Source of the DNA: Streptomyces coeruleorubidus
GTDB taxonomy: Bacteria; Actinomycetota; Actinomycetes; Streptomycetales; Streptomycetaceae
Reading direction: 5' to 3'
DNA length: 64,000 nucleotides
Assembly (NCBI RefSeq): GCF_028885415.1
Contig: NZ_CP118527.1
Location: 2,232,001-2,296,000 of the forward strand
Part shown: positions 1 through 7,618 of the stretch, piece by piece
Layout of the letters: every line of letters begins with the position of its first letter
Numbering within the stretch: the first letter of the stretch is position 1
Notes under the pieces: generated by a model
Told to the model about the DNA's origin: nothing
What the model saw: the letters and a program-made list of their open reading frames with translations, nothing else
Databases searched by the model: none
Made by a program: the position numbers and the translations under genes

Positions 1-1072
1 CGCAGTGGTGCAGCAGGCGCAGGCCGAGTGCGGGGGCCGCCCCGGTGTCGAGCAGGTCCGCGAGTTCCTGGGCGGTGCGCTCCTGGATGGCGACACCCTG
101 GTCCGGTTCCAGCAGCGGCGCCAGTGCTCGCGCCAGGGTCAGTGCGGCGGGTGTGCCGGGCAGCGGGCGGATCTCCGAGACCGTGTGGCCGTCGGCGCGC
201 AGGCGTGGGAGCGCCCCGGCACGCACGAGTGACGTCTTGCCGCTGCCGGACGGGCCGACCACCGGCACGACGACGTGCCGGTCCACCGCCTCCAGCAGTC
301 GTTCCGTCTCCTTCTCCCGGCCGAAGAAGTGCTCGGCGTCCTCCTCCCGGAAGGCGTCGAGGCCTCGGTAGGGGCAGCGGCGCAGGCCCGGCTGGAGGTC
401 CAGCAGCGTTGCCGCGGGGATCAGGTACGAGGTGGCCGCCGTACGGCCGCGGTCGGTCGCGACCGTCATGCCGATCACGGCACCGAGTTCCTCGTCCCAG
501 ACGGGGGCTCCGCTGCACCCCGGGGAGATGTGGTGCGCGGTGCCGTCCGCCTCCATGGAGATCCAGCCCTGTCCGACGGCGCCGAGCAGCCGCCCGCCGA
601 TCCAGGCGCCGTGTTCGGCCGAGGCCGGGAAGGCCAGGATGCGGAAGCGGTGCTCCCAGACGTCGCCGGCGCCTGCCAGGGGGACGGGAGGCGTGTCCGC
701 GACGGCGGCGTGTTCGGGCAGCCGCAGCAGTGCGATGTCGCCCGTTCCGTCGGCGGCCAGCGGCAGCCAGGCCGACACCGAGGTCTCGAAGGCGGCGCTG
801 CCCCGGTGGAGCGGGAACTCGACGGTCACGGGGCTCGTCGGCGGGGATTCGGCCCGTGCGTCGGTGCGCAGGGCCTGCGCGACGACATGGGCGCAGGTGG
901 CCACCGTGCCGGGGGCGAGCAGGAATCCGGAGCCGACGGGAGCGCCGTCGGCGGACCGTACCCGGACCACCGCGGAGCCGAGCCCCTCCGGGCACCGTGC
1001 GCCGGTCACCTCGGCGGCCCCGGGCGGCGGCCGGTGACGTCCACCGGCACTCAACTGGGTGTCGTAGCGCAC
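1..1072 (-). CDS. Trypsin-like serine protease fused to STAND-type NTPase (partial, 3' end outside window)
   Basis: Read on the minus strand from GTG at 1072, which has the ribosome site GGAAAGGA 8 nt upstream. The N-terminus is a chymotrypsin-fold peptidase. The putative triad is His62 (in TVATCAHVVA), Asp112 (GDIALLRL) and Ser187 (SPGCSGAPVWD). A short linker with the motif CPYRGLDAFREEDAEHFFGR then leads into a P-loop NTPase (GPSGSGKTS near residue 275), typical of nSTAND1 proteins. The frame stays open to base 1, so the rest of the NTPase and any sensor repeats are missing. Protease-STAND fusions are common in Streptomyces and belong to architectures linked to signalling or conflict systems; what this one senses cannot be told. 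It is divergent from the cob operon. Confidence 0.85.
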   Translation of the reverse strand, partial: MRYDTQLSAGGRHRPPPGAAEVTGARCPEGLGSAVVRVRSADGAPVGSGFLLAPGTVATCAHVVAQALRTDARAESPPTSPVTVEFPLHRGSAAFETSVSAWLPLAADGTGDIALLRLPEHAAVADTPPVPLAGAGDVWEHRFRILAFPASAEHGAWIGGRLLGAVGQGWISMEADGTAHHISPGCSGAPVWDEELGAVIGMTVATDRGRTAATSYLIPAATLLDLQPGLRRCPYRGLDAFREEDAEHFFGREKETERLLEAVDRHVVVPVVGPSGSGKTSLVRAGALPRLRADGHTVSEIRPLPGTPAALTLARALAPLLEPDQGVAIQERTAQELADLLDTGAAPALGLRLLHHC

Positions 1073-1230
1073 TGGTCCCGTCCTTTCCGCAGGCCTGCAT
1101 CCCGTGCGAGGTATTGGAGGGTGTGCGCCGGGCCCCCGCAAGCGGGTCGCCGGAACGTGCCCCGCACAGGGGAATTCGCCCCGACCCGTCCCACGGGCAC
1201 GGGGCTCCGTGCTAGCGGTGTGGGCTTCTC
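1073..1230. other. Divergent intergenic region upstream of cobalamin riboswitch
   Basis: This stretch lies between the divergent protease-STAND gene and the cobalamin riboswitch. It must hold the promoter of the cob leader transcript and probably that of the protease gene. I see the protease ribosome site at its left edge but no convincing -35/-10 pair, and no coding signal. Confidence 0.4.
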
Positions 1231-1234
1231 CACA

Positions 1235-1395
1235 CTCTCCCCTCGCAGGTCAACGGCAAGTTGACGGCTGTTCCCGGCCGTGGTGGACTGCCGGGGCCAG
1301 TACGGCGGCAGGAGAGGAAGCCGGTGGAAGTCCGGCGCGGTCCCGCCACTGTCACCGGGGTAGCGATCCCCGGGAGCCAGGAACTCTCACCGCCG
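1235..1395 (+). ncRNA. Cobalamin (B12) riboswitch
   Basis: The conserved B12 core is visible: GAGGAAGCCGGTGGAAGTCC from 1314, then GCGCGGTCCCGCCACTGTCA, the canonical GCCACTG box (1345-1351). It is followed by the CCGGGG..CCCCGG stem and AGCCAGGA..CTCACCG closing segments near 1376-1392. It lies directly upstream of the cob operon. Adenosylcobalamin binding is expected to repress the downstream genes. In actinobacteria such switches usually act on translation or termination in the leader. The 5' boundary is estimated. Confidence 0.93.
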
Positions 1396-1442
1396 GTCCA
1401 GTCGAACCAGGGCGCGGACACCCTGAGTGAGGACATATCGCC

Positions 1443-1502
1443 ATGCGCGGCTGCCGAACTAGGTTCAGTACCCCACCCCTGCCCGCCCCTGTGGGCGGCT
1501 GA
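1443..1502 (+). CDS. 19-codon leader ORF between B12 riboswitch and cobD
   Basis: An ATG at 1443 has a good ribosome site (GAGGA at 1429-1433, 9 nt spacing). It opens the frame MRGCRTRFSTPPLPAPVGG, ending at TGA 1500-1502. The stop lies four bases before the cobD ATG at 1507, and cobD itself has no clear ribosome site. This fits translation of cobD by coupling or reinitiation from the leader. The last third of the frame is covered by a perfect 7-bp hairpin (GCCCGCC 1481-1487 with GGGCGGC 1493-1499). The composition shows no run of one regulatory codon. Whether the peptide is made is unknown; the positional evidence is good. Confidence 0.5.
   Translation: MRGCRTRFSTPPLPAPVGG
1481..1499 (+). 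promoter_or_regulatory. Hairpin in cobD leader, possible riboswitch expression platform
   Basis: A perfect 7-bp stem, GCCCGCC (1481-1487) with GGGCGGC (1493-1499) and a 5-nt loop, ends immediately before the leader-ORF stop and 7 nt before the cobD ATG. It could restrict ribosome access to cobD unless the leader ORF is being translated. There is no T-run, so a classical terminator is less likely. Confidence 0.4.
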
Positions 1503-1506
1503 GCCC

Positions 1507-2448
1507 ATGGGTGCCGGCCGCGTCTTCGCGTACGGCGCCGCCGCCGGTCTGATCGGTGACCTGCTGCTCGGCGATCCTCGCCGAGGGCATCCGGTCGCCG
1601 TGTTCGGGCGGGCCGCGGGGGCCGTGGAACGGGTGTTGTGGCGGGACCACCGGGGGTGGGGCGCGCTGCACGCCGTGGTGTGTGCGGGAGGGGCCGTCGC
1701 GCTCGGGGGCGCCGCCGCGCGCGCCGTGCGGGACTCCGCCGTCGCGTCGGTCGTTCTGACCGGTGCTGCCACCTGGGCCGTGGTCGGGGGGACTTCGCTC
1801 GCGCGGGAGGCGCGGGCCGTCGGGCGTGCCCTGGAGGCGGGGGACGTCGAGGGGGCCCGGGAGCGGCTGCCGCATCTGTGCGGGCGGGATCCGCAGGCAC
1901 TCGACGCCGACGGGATCGCCCGGGCCGTGGTCGAGTCCGTCGCCGAGAACACCTCCGACGCGGTCGTGGGGGCGCTCGTGTGGGGGGCCGTCGGTGGTGT
2001 GCCGGGGCTCCTCGGGTTCCGGGCCGTCAACACCCTCGACGCCATGGTCGGGCACAAGTCGGCCCGGTACCGGCGGTACGGGTGGGCCTGCGCGCGGCTG
2101 GACGATCTCGCGGGCTGGCCCGGGGCCCGGCTGACCGCCGTGCTCGCGACCCTGGCAGGGGACGATCCACGGGGAGCCGTGCGGGCCTGGCGTGCCGATG
2201 CCGCCAAGCATCCGAGCCCCAACGCCGGGCCCGTGGAAGCTTCGTTCGCGGGGGCGCTCGGCGTGCGGCTGGGCGGGACCCTGTCGTACGGCGGGCGCGT
2301 CGAGCACCGGCCCGTGCTCAACGGGGCGGGGCGCCGCGTCGGCACCCGGGACATCGAACGGGCCGTACGGCTGTCCAGGCGTGTCGGCTGGCTCGCGCTC
2401 GGCGTCTGTGTCGCCGCGCGCCGCATCGCGAAAGGGCGTACGTCATGA
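1507..2448 (+). CDS. cobD: Adenosylcobinamide-phosphate synthase, CobD/CbiB
   Basis: A 313-aa integral membrane protein of the CbiB/CobD family. It attaches (R)-1-amino-2-propanol, or its phosphate, to adenosylcobyric acid. Family features seen are the N-terminal GLIGDLLLGDPRRGHPVAVFGR segment, VESVAENTSDAVVGALVWGAVGGVPGLLGFRAVNTLDAMVGHKS, and a C-terminal SYGGRVEHRPVLN. ATG 1507 was chosen because homologues begin just ahead of the GDLLLGDP motif. The in-frame sequence further upstream is riboswitch. First structural gene of the operon, it overlaps cobQ by four bases (ATGA). CobC, which makes its amino-propanol-phosphate substrate, is encoded at the operon end. Confidence 0.93.
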   Translation: MGAGRVFAYGAAAGLIGDLLLGDPRRGHPVAVFGRAAGAVERVLWRDHRGWGALHAVVCAGGAVALGGAAARAVRDSAVASVVLTGAATWAVVGGTSLAREARAVGRALEAGDVEGARERLPHLCGRDPQALDADGIARAVVESVAENTSDAVVGALVWGAVGGVPGLLGFRAVNTLDAMVGHKSARYRRYGWACARLDDLAGWPGARLTAVLATLAGDDPRGAVRAWRADAAKHPSPNAGPVEASFAGALGVRLGGTLSYGGRVEHRPVLNGAGRRVGTRDIERAVRLSRRVGWLALGVCVAARRIAKGRTS

Positions 2449-3956
2449 CGGGCGGTGGGCTTCTCGTCGCCGGTACCACCTCCGACGCCGGCAAGAGCGT
2501 CGTGACCGCCGGGGTCTGCCGGTGGCTGGTGCGGCAGGGCGTCAAGGTCGCGCCCTTCAAGGCGCAGAACATGTCCCTCAATTCGTTCGTGACGAAGGAA
2601 GGGGCCGAGATCGGGCGGGCGCAGGCCATGCAGGCGCAGGCCTGCCGCGTCGAGCCGACCGCGCTGATGAACCCCGTGCTGCTCAAGCCCGGTGGCGAGA
2701 GCAGCAGTCAGGTCGTGCTGCTGGGCAAGCCGGTCGGGGAGCTCAGCGCCCGCGGGTACCACGGCGGACGGCAGCAGAAGCTGCTCGGGACCGTGCTGGA
2801 CTGTCTGGAGCAGTTGCGGGGCACGTATGACGCGGTGATCTGTGAGGGGGCGGGCAGTCCCGCCGAGATCAATCTGCGCCGGACCGACATCGTCAACATG
2901 GGGATCGCCCGCAACGCCGGGCTCCCCGTGCTCGTCGTCGGGGACATCGACCGGGGCGGTGTCTTCGCCTCGTTCTTCGGGACCGTCGCGCTGCTGTCGC
3001 GCGAGGACCAGGAGTGCGTCGCCGGGTTCCTCGTCAACAAGTTCCGGGGGGACGTCTCCCTGCTGGAGCCGGGTCTCGACATGCTCCAGGGCCTCACCGG
3101 GCGGCGTACGTACGGCGTTCTGCCCTTCCGGAACGGGCTGGGGATCGACGAGGAGGACGGGTTGCGGGTCTCCCTGCGCGGCACCGTGCGGGAGTCGGTC
3201 GTCGCCCCGCCCGTCGGCGAGGACGTCCTGCGGGTCGCCGTGTGCGCGATCCCGCTCATGTCCAACTTCACCGACGTGGACGCGCTGGCCGCCGAACCGG
3301 GTGTCGTCGTGCGGTTCGTGGACCGGCCCGAGGAGCTCGCCGACGCCGACCTCGTCATCGTGCCCGGGACCCGGGGGACCGTCCGTGCGCTGGAGTGGCT
3401 GCGGGAGCGCGGGCTGGCCGGCGCGCTCGTGCGCAGGGCCGCCGAGCAGCGGCCCGTCCTCGGGATCTGCGGCGGCTTCCAGATCCTCGGCGAGCACATC
3501 GAGGACGACGTCGAAAGCCGCCGGGGTCATGTCGAGGGGCTCGGGACCCTGCCCGTGCGGGTGCGGTTCGCCCGCGAGAAGACCCTCACGCGGCCGGCGG
3601 GCGAGGCCCTCGGGGAGCGCGTCGAGGGCTACGAGATCCATCACGGCGTCGCCGACGTCACCGGAGGGGCCCCCTTCCTGGACGGCTGCCGGGTCGGCCA
3701 GACCTGGGGCACGCACTGGCACGGCTCGCTGGAATCGGACGGGTTCCGGCGGGCCTTCCTGCGCGAGGTGGCGGCCGCCGCGGGGCGCCGCTTCGTGCCG
3801 GCGCCTGACACCTCGTTCGCCGCGCTGCGCGAGGAGCAGCTCGACCGGCTCGGCGACCTGATCGAACAGCACGCGGACACGGACGCGCTGTGGCGGCTCA
3901 TCGAGTCGGGCGCGCCGCGAGGACTGCCCTTCATTCCACCGGGAGCGCCCGCATGA
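2445..3956 (+). CDS. cobQ: Cobyric acid synthase, CobQ/CbiP
   Basis: A 503-aa glutamine-dependent amidotransferase. It amidates the b, d, e and g carboxylates of adenosylcobyrinic acid a,c-diamide, using ATP and glutamine. The N-terminal dethiobiotin-synthetase-like domain carries GTTSDAGKSVVTAG (residues about 9-22) and KAQNMSLNS. The C-terminal type-3 glutamine amidotransferase has the nucleophile in LGICGGFQILG (Cys near 342) and a late YEIHHG. The ATG at 2445 overlaps the cobD stop and the gene ends in another ATGA overlap with cobN, so translation is coupled on both sides. Length is normal for the family. Confidence 0.95.
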   Translation: MTGGGLLVAGTTSDAGKSVVTAGVCRWLVRQGVKVAPFKAQNMSLNSFVTKEGAEIGRAQAMQAQACRVEPTALMNPVLLKPGGESSSQVVLLGKPVGELSARGYHGGRQQKLLGTVLDCLEQLRGTYDAVICEGAGSPAEINLRRTDIVNMGIARNAGLPVLVVGDIDRGGVFASFFGTVALLSREDQECVAGFLVNKFRGDVSLLEPGLDMLQGLTGRRTYGVLPFRNGLGIDEEDGLRVSLRGTVRESVVAPPVGEDVLRVAVCAIPLMSNFTDVDALAAEPGVVVRFVDRPEELADADLVIVPGTRGTVRALEWLRERGLAGALVRRAAEQRPVLGICGGFQILGEHIEDDVESRRGHVEGLGTLPVRVRFAREKTLTRPAGEALGERVEGYEIHHGVADVTGGAPFLDGCRVGQTWGTHWHGSLESDGFRRAFLREVAAAAGRRFVPAPDTSFAALREEQLDRLGDLIEQHADTDALWRLIESGAPRGLPFIPPGAPA

Positions 3957-6900
3957 GCACTGTGTTGTTGTTGTCGACCGCCGACACGGACCTGCTGGCG
4001 GCCCGGGCCGCCGCCGGTGCCTCGTACCGGATCGGCAACCCGACCCGCGTGGATGTCGGGGAGGAGCTTCCGGCGCTCCTCGAAGGCGCGGACATCGCCG
4101 TCGTACGGCTGCTCGGCGGCAAGCGGGCCTGGGAGGACGGGCTCGCCGCGCTGAAGGCGTCCGGCGTCCCGACCGTGCTGCTGGGCGGAGAGGCCGTTCC
4201 CGACGCCGAGTTGATGGCCGAGTCGTCGGTGCCGGCGGGTGTCGTGGCGGAGGCGCTGAAGTACCTCGTGGAGGGCGGGCCGGCCAACCTCACGGAGCTG
4301 GCGCGGTTCCTGTCCGACACCGTGCTGCTCACGGGCGAGGGCTTCGCCGCGCCGCAGCGGATGCCGGAGTACGGCGTCCGGGGCGAGCGCGCACAGGCCG
4401 AGGGCCGGCCGACCGTCGGCGTGCTCTTCTACCGGGCGCACGAGCTGAGCGGCAACACCGCCTTCGTGGACACCCTGTGCGACGCGATCGAGGCGCGGGG
4501 CGCCAACGCGCTGCCCGTGTACTGCGGTTCGCTGCGCGGGGCCGACGCGGGGCTGTACGAAATCCTCGGGCGGGCGGACGCCCTCGTCGCCACCGTCCTC
4601 GCCGCCGGCGGCACCCACGCCTCGCAGGCCTCGGCGGGCGGTGACGAGGAGTCCTGGGACATCGGCGCCCTCGCCGAGCTGAACATCCCCGTGCTGCAAG
4701 GGCTGTGCCTGACGTCCTCGCGGCGCGCCTGGGAGGCGTCCGACGCCGCCCTGTCCCCCATGGACGCCGCGATGCAGGTGGCGATCCCGGAGTTCGACGG
4801 GCGGCTGATCACCGTGCCGTTCTCCTTCAAGGAGCAGGTCGTCGAGAAGGGCGCCGACGTGCCCGTGTACGTCGCCGACCCGGAGCGGGCCGCGCGGGTC
4901 GCCGGGATCGCCGTACGGCACGCGCGGTTGAAGCACAAGGCGAACGCCGAGAAGAGGCTCGCGCTCGTTTTCACCGCGTACCCGACCAAGCACTCACGGG
5001 TCGGCAACGCCGTCGGGCTGGACACCCCGGCCTCTGCGGTGCGGGTGCTGGACGCGCTCAGGGACGCCGGGTACGGCCTCACCGAGTACCCCGCGGGCGG
5101 TGACGAGCTGATCCACCGGCTCATCGCGGCGGGCGGGCACGATGTGGAGTGGCTGACGGACGAGCAGCTGGCCGCCGCGCCCGCGCGGGTGCCGCTGGCG
5201 GACTACCGGGCCTGGTTCGACCAGCTCGACCCGGAGCTGAGGGACGCCATGACCGAGGCGTGGGGCGAGCCGCCGGGCAGCCTCTACGTCGACGGGGACG
5301 ACATCGTGCTGGCGTCCCTGCAGTTCGGGAACGTCGTGGTGATGATCCAGCCGCCGCGCGGCTTCGGCGAGAACCCCATCGCGATCTACCACGACCCGGA
5401 CATGCCGCCGTCCCACCACTACCTGGCGGCCTACCGCTGGCTGGAGAACAGTTTCGGCGCGGACGCGATCGTGCACATGGGCAAGCACGGCACGCTGGAG
5501 TGGCTGCCCGGCAAGGGCCTCGGGCTCAGCGCCGGCTGCGCCCCGGACGCCGTGCTCGGGGAGCTGCCCCTGATCTACCCGTTCATCGTCAACGACCCGG
5601 GCGAAGGCACCCAGGCCAAGCGGCGCGGACACGCCACGGTCGTCGACCACCTGGTGCCGCCGATGGCCCGCGCCGACACCTACGGCGACCTGGCCAAGCT
5701 GGAGCAGCTCCTCGACGAGTACGCGCTCGTCTCCGACCTGGACCCGGCGAAGGCCCCGGCCGTGCGCGCGCAGATCTGGACCCTCGTCAAGGCCGCCGAG
5801 CTCCACCACGACCTGCATGTCGACGAGCAGCCGGACGACGAGGCGTTCGACGAGTTCGTCATGCACATCGACGGCTATCTGTGCGAGATCAAGGACGTGC
5901 AGATCCGGGACGGCCTGCACATCCTGGGCGGCGGCCCGGTCGGTGAACCGCGCGTCAACCTCGTGCTGGCGGTGCTGCGCGCCTCGCAGGTGTGGGGCGG
6001 GCAGGCCGACGCGCTGCCCGGGCTGAGGGCGGCGCTGGCGGAGCACTTCGGGCTGGTGGAGAAGGAGCTGCTGGCCGAGCCGGGCACTGCGGTGAAGGTG
6101 CCGGTGGAGCTGACGGGCCTGGTGGCGGGCCCGGCACGCACCGCCGCCGACGCCATCGACCTGCTGGAGCAGTTGTGCCGGCGGATCGCGGAGGGCATGG
6201 AGGAGCGGGGCTGGGCGGTCGCCGAGGTCCCGGCGCTGGTCCGGGAGGTGCTCGGCAGGGACGTCGCCGACGCCGTGGCGGTGCTGGAGTTCGCCTGCAC
6301 GGAGGTCGTGCCGCGGCTGGCCAGGACCACCGACGAGATCGGGCACATCCTGCGGGCGCTGGACGGCGGTTACGTCCCTGCGGGCCCCTCCGGCTCGCCG
6401 ACCCGCGGTCTGGTCAACGTCCTGCCGACGGGACGCAACTTCTACTCCGTCGACCCCAAGGCGATTCCGTCCCGGCTGAGCTGGGAGGTCGGGCAGTCGC
6501 TCGCGGACTCGCTGGTGCAGCGGTATCTGACCGACACCGGCGCGTACCCGAAGTCCGTCGGCCTGACGGTGTGGGGCACCTCGGCCATGCGCACCCAGGG
6601 CGACGACATCGCCGAGATCCTGGCGCTGCTGGGCTGCCGGCCGGTGTGGGACGACGCCTCGCGCCGGGTGACCGGGTTCGAGGTGATCTCCCCGGAGGAG
6701 CTCGGCCGGCCGCGTATCGACGTGACGGTCCGGATCTCGGGCTTCTTCCGGGACGCGTTCCCGCACGTAGTCGGGCTGATCGACGACGCCGTGCGCAAGG
6801 TCGCCGAGCTGGACGAGCCCGCCGAGCAGAACTACGTCCGGGCGCACGCCGACGAGGACACCGCCGAGCACGGCGACCGGCGCCGGGCGACCGCCCGGAT

Positions 6901-7618
6901 CTTCGGCTCCAAGCCGGGGGCGTACGGGGCCGGTCTGCTGCCGCTGATCGACGCGCGCAACTGGCGCTCCGACGCGGACCTCGCCGAGGTGTACGCGGTG
7001 TGGGGCGGCTACGCCTACGGGCGGGGGCTGGACGGGCGGGCCGCGCGCGGGGACATGGAGACGGCGTTCAAGCGGATCGCCGTGGCCGCCAAGAACGTGG
7101 ACACCCGCGAGCACGACCTCGTCGACGCCGACGACTATTTCCAGTACCACGGCGGCATGGTCGCCATGGTCCGCCATCTGACGGGCGCGAGCCCCGAGGC
7201 GTACGTCGGCGACTCGGCCGTACCGGACCAGGTGAAGACCCGCACGCTGGGCGAGGAGACGCACCGGGTCTTCCGCGCCCGCGTGGTCAACCCGCGCTGG
7301 ATGGCGGCCATGCGGCGGCACGGCTACAAGGGCGCCTTCGAGATGGCCGCGACCGTGGACTACCTCTTCGGGTACGACGCCACGGCCGGGGTCGTGGACG
7401 ACTGGATGTACGAGAAACTCAGCGCCGAGTACGTCTTCGACCCGGAGAACCGGGAGTTCATGAAGACGTCCAACCCCTGGGCGCTGCGCGGCATCACCGA
7501 GCGGCTGCTGGAGGCCGCCGACCGCGGACTGTGGGCGGAGCCGGACGCGGAGACGCTGGACCGGCTGCGTGCCACGTACCTGGAGCTCGAAGGCGACTTG
7601 GAAGGTGACGACAAGTGA
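3953..7618 (+). CDS. cobN: Cobaltochelatase large subunit CobN
   Basis: A 1,221-aa CobN/ChlH-type chelatase subunit that binds hydrogenobyrinic acid a,c-diamide and inserts cobalt in the late-insertion (aerobic) pathway. Recognisable blocks are HMGKHGTLEWLPGKGLGLS, NDPGEGTQAKRRGHATVVDH and the C-terminal region ending near AATVDYLFGYDATAGVVDDW. ATG 3953 overlaps the cobQ stop. The open frame extends 21 codons further upstream, but that part lies inside cobQ and has no family support. The ATP-hydrolysing partner follows immediately, overlapping by GTGA. Full length for an actinobacterial CobN. Confidence 0.95.
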   Translation: MSTVLLLSTADTDLLAARAAAGASYRIGNPTRVDVGEELPALLEGADIAVVRLLGGKRAWEDGLAALKASGVPTVLLGGEAVPDAELMAESSVPAGVVAEALKYLVEGGPANLTELARFLSDTVLLTGEGFAAPQRMPEYGVRGERAQAEGRPTVGVLFYRAHELSGNTAFVDTLCDAIEARGANALPVYCGSLRGADAGLYEILGRADALVATVLAAGGTHASQASAGGDEESWDIGALAELNIPVLQGLCLTSSRRAWEASDAALSPMDAAMQVAIPEFDGRLITVPFSFKEQVVEKGADVPVYVADPERAARVAGIAVRHARLKHKANAEKRLALVFTAYPTKHSRVGNAVGLDTPASAVRVLDALRDAGYGLTEYPAGGDELIHRLIAAGGHDVEWLTDEQLAAAPARVPLADYRAWFDQLDPELRDAMTEAWGEPPGSLYVDGDDIVLASLQFGNVVVMIQPPRGFGENPIAIYHDPDMPPSHHYLAAYRWLENSFGADAIVHMGKHGTLEWLPGKGLGLSAGCAPDAVLGELPLIYPFIVNDPGEGTQAKRRGHATVVDHLVPPMARADTYGDLAKLEQLLDEYALVSDLDPAKAPAVRAQIWTLVKAAELHHDLHVDEQPDDEAFDEFVMHIDGYLCEIKDVQIRDGLHILGGGPVGEPRVNLVLAVLRASQVWGGQADALPGLRAALAEHFGLVEKELLAEPGTAVKVPVELTGLVAGPARTAADAIDLLEQLCRRIAEGMEERGWAVAEVPALVREVLGRDVADAVAVLEFACTEVVPRLARTTDEIGHILRALDGGYVPAGPSGSPTRGLVNVLPTGRNFYSVDPKAIPSRLSWEVGQSLADSLVQRYLTDTGAYPKSVGLTVWGTSAMRTQGDDIAEILALLGCRPVWDDASRRVTGFEVISPEELGRPRIDVTVRISGFFRDAFPHVVGLIDDAVRKVAELDEPAEQNYVRAHADEDTAEHGDRRRATARIFGSKPGAYGAGLLPLIDARNWRSDADLAEVYAVWGGYAYGRGLDGRAARGDMETAFKRIAVAAKNVDTREHDLVDADDYFQYHGGMVAMVRHLTGASPEAYVGDSAVPDQVKTRTLGEETHRVFRARVVNPRWMAAMRRHGYKGAFEMAATVDYLFGYDATAGVVDDWMYEKLSAEYVFDPENREFMKTSNPWALRGITERLLEAADRGLWAEPDAETLDRLRATYLELEGDLEGDDK

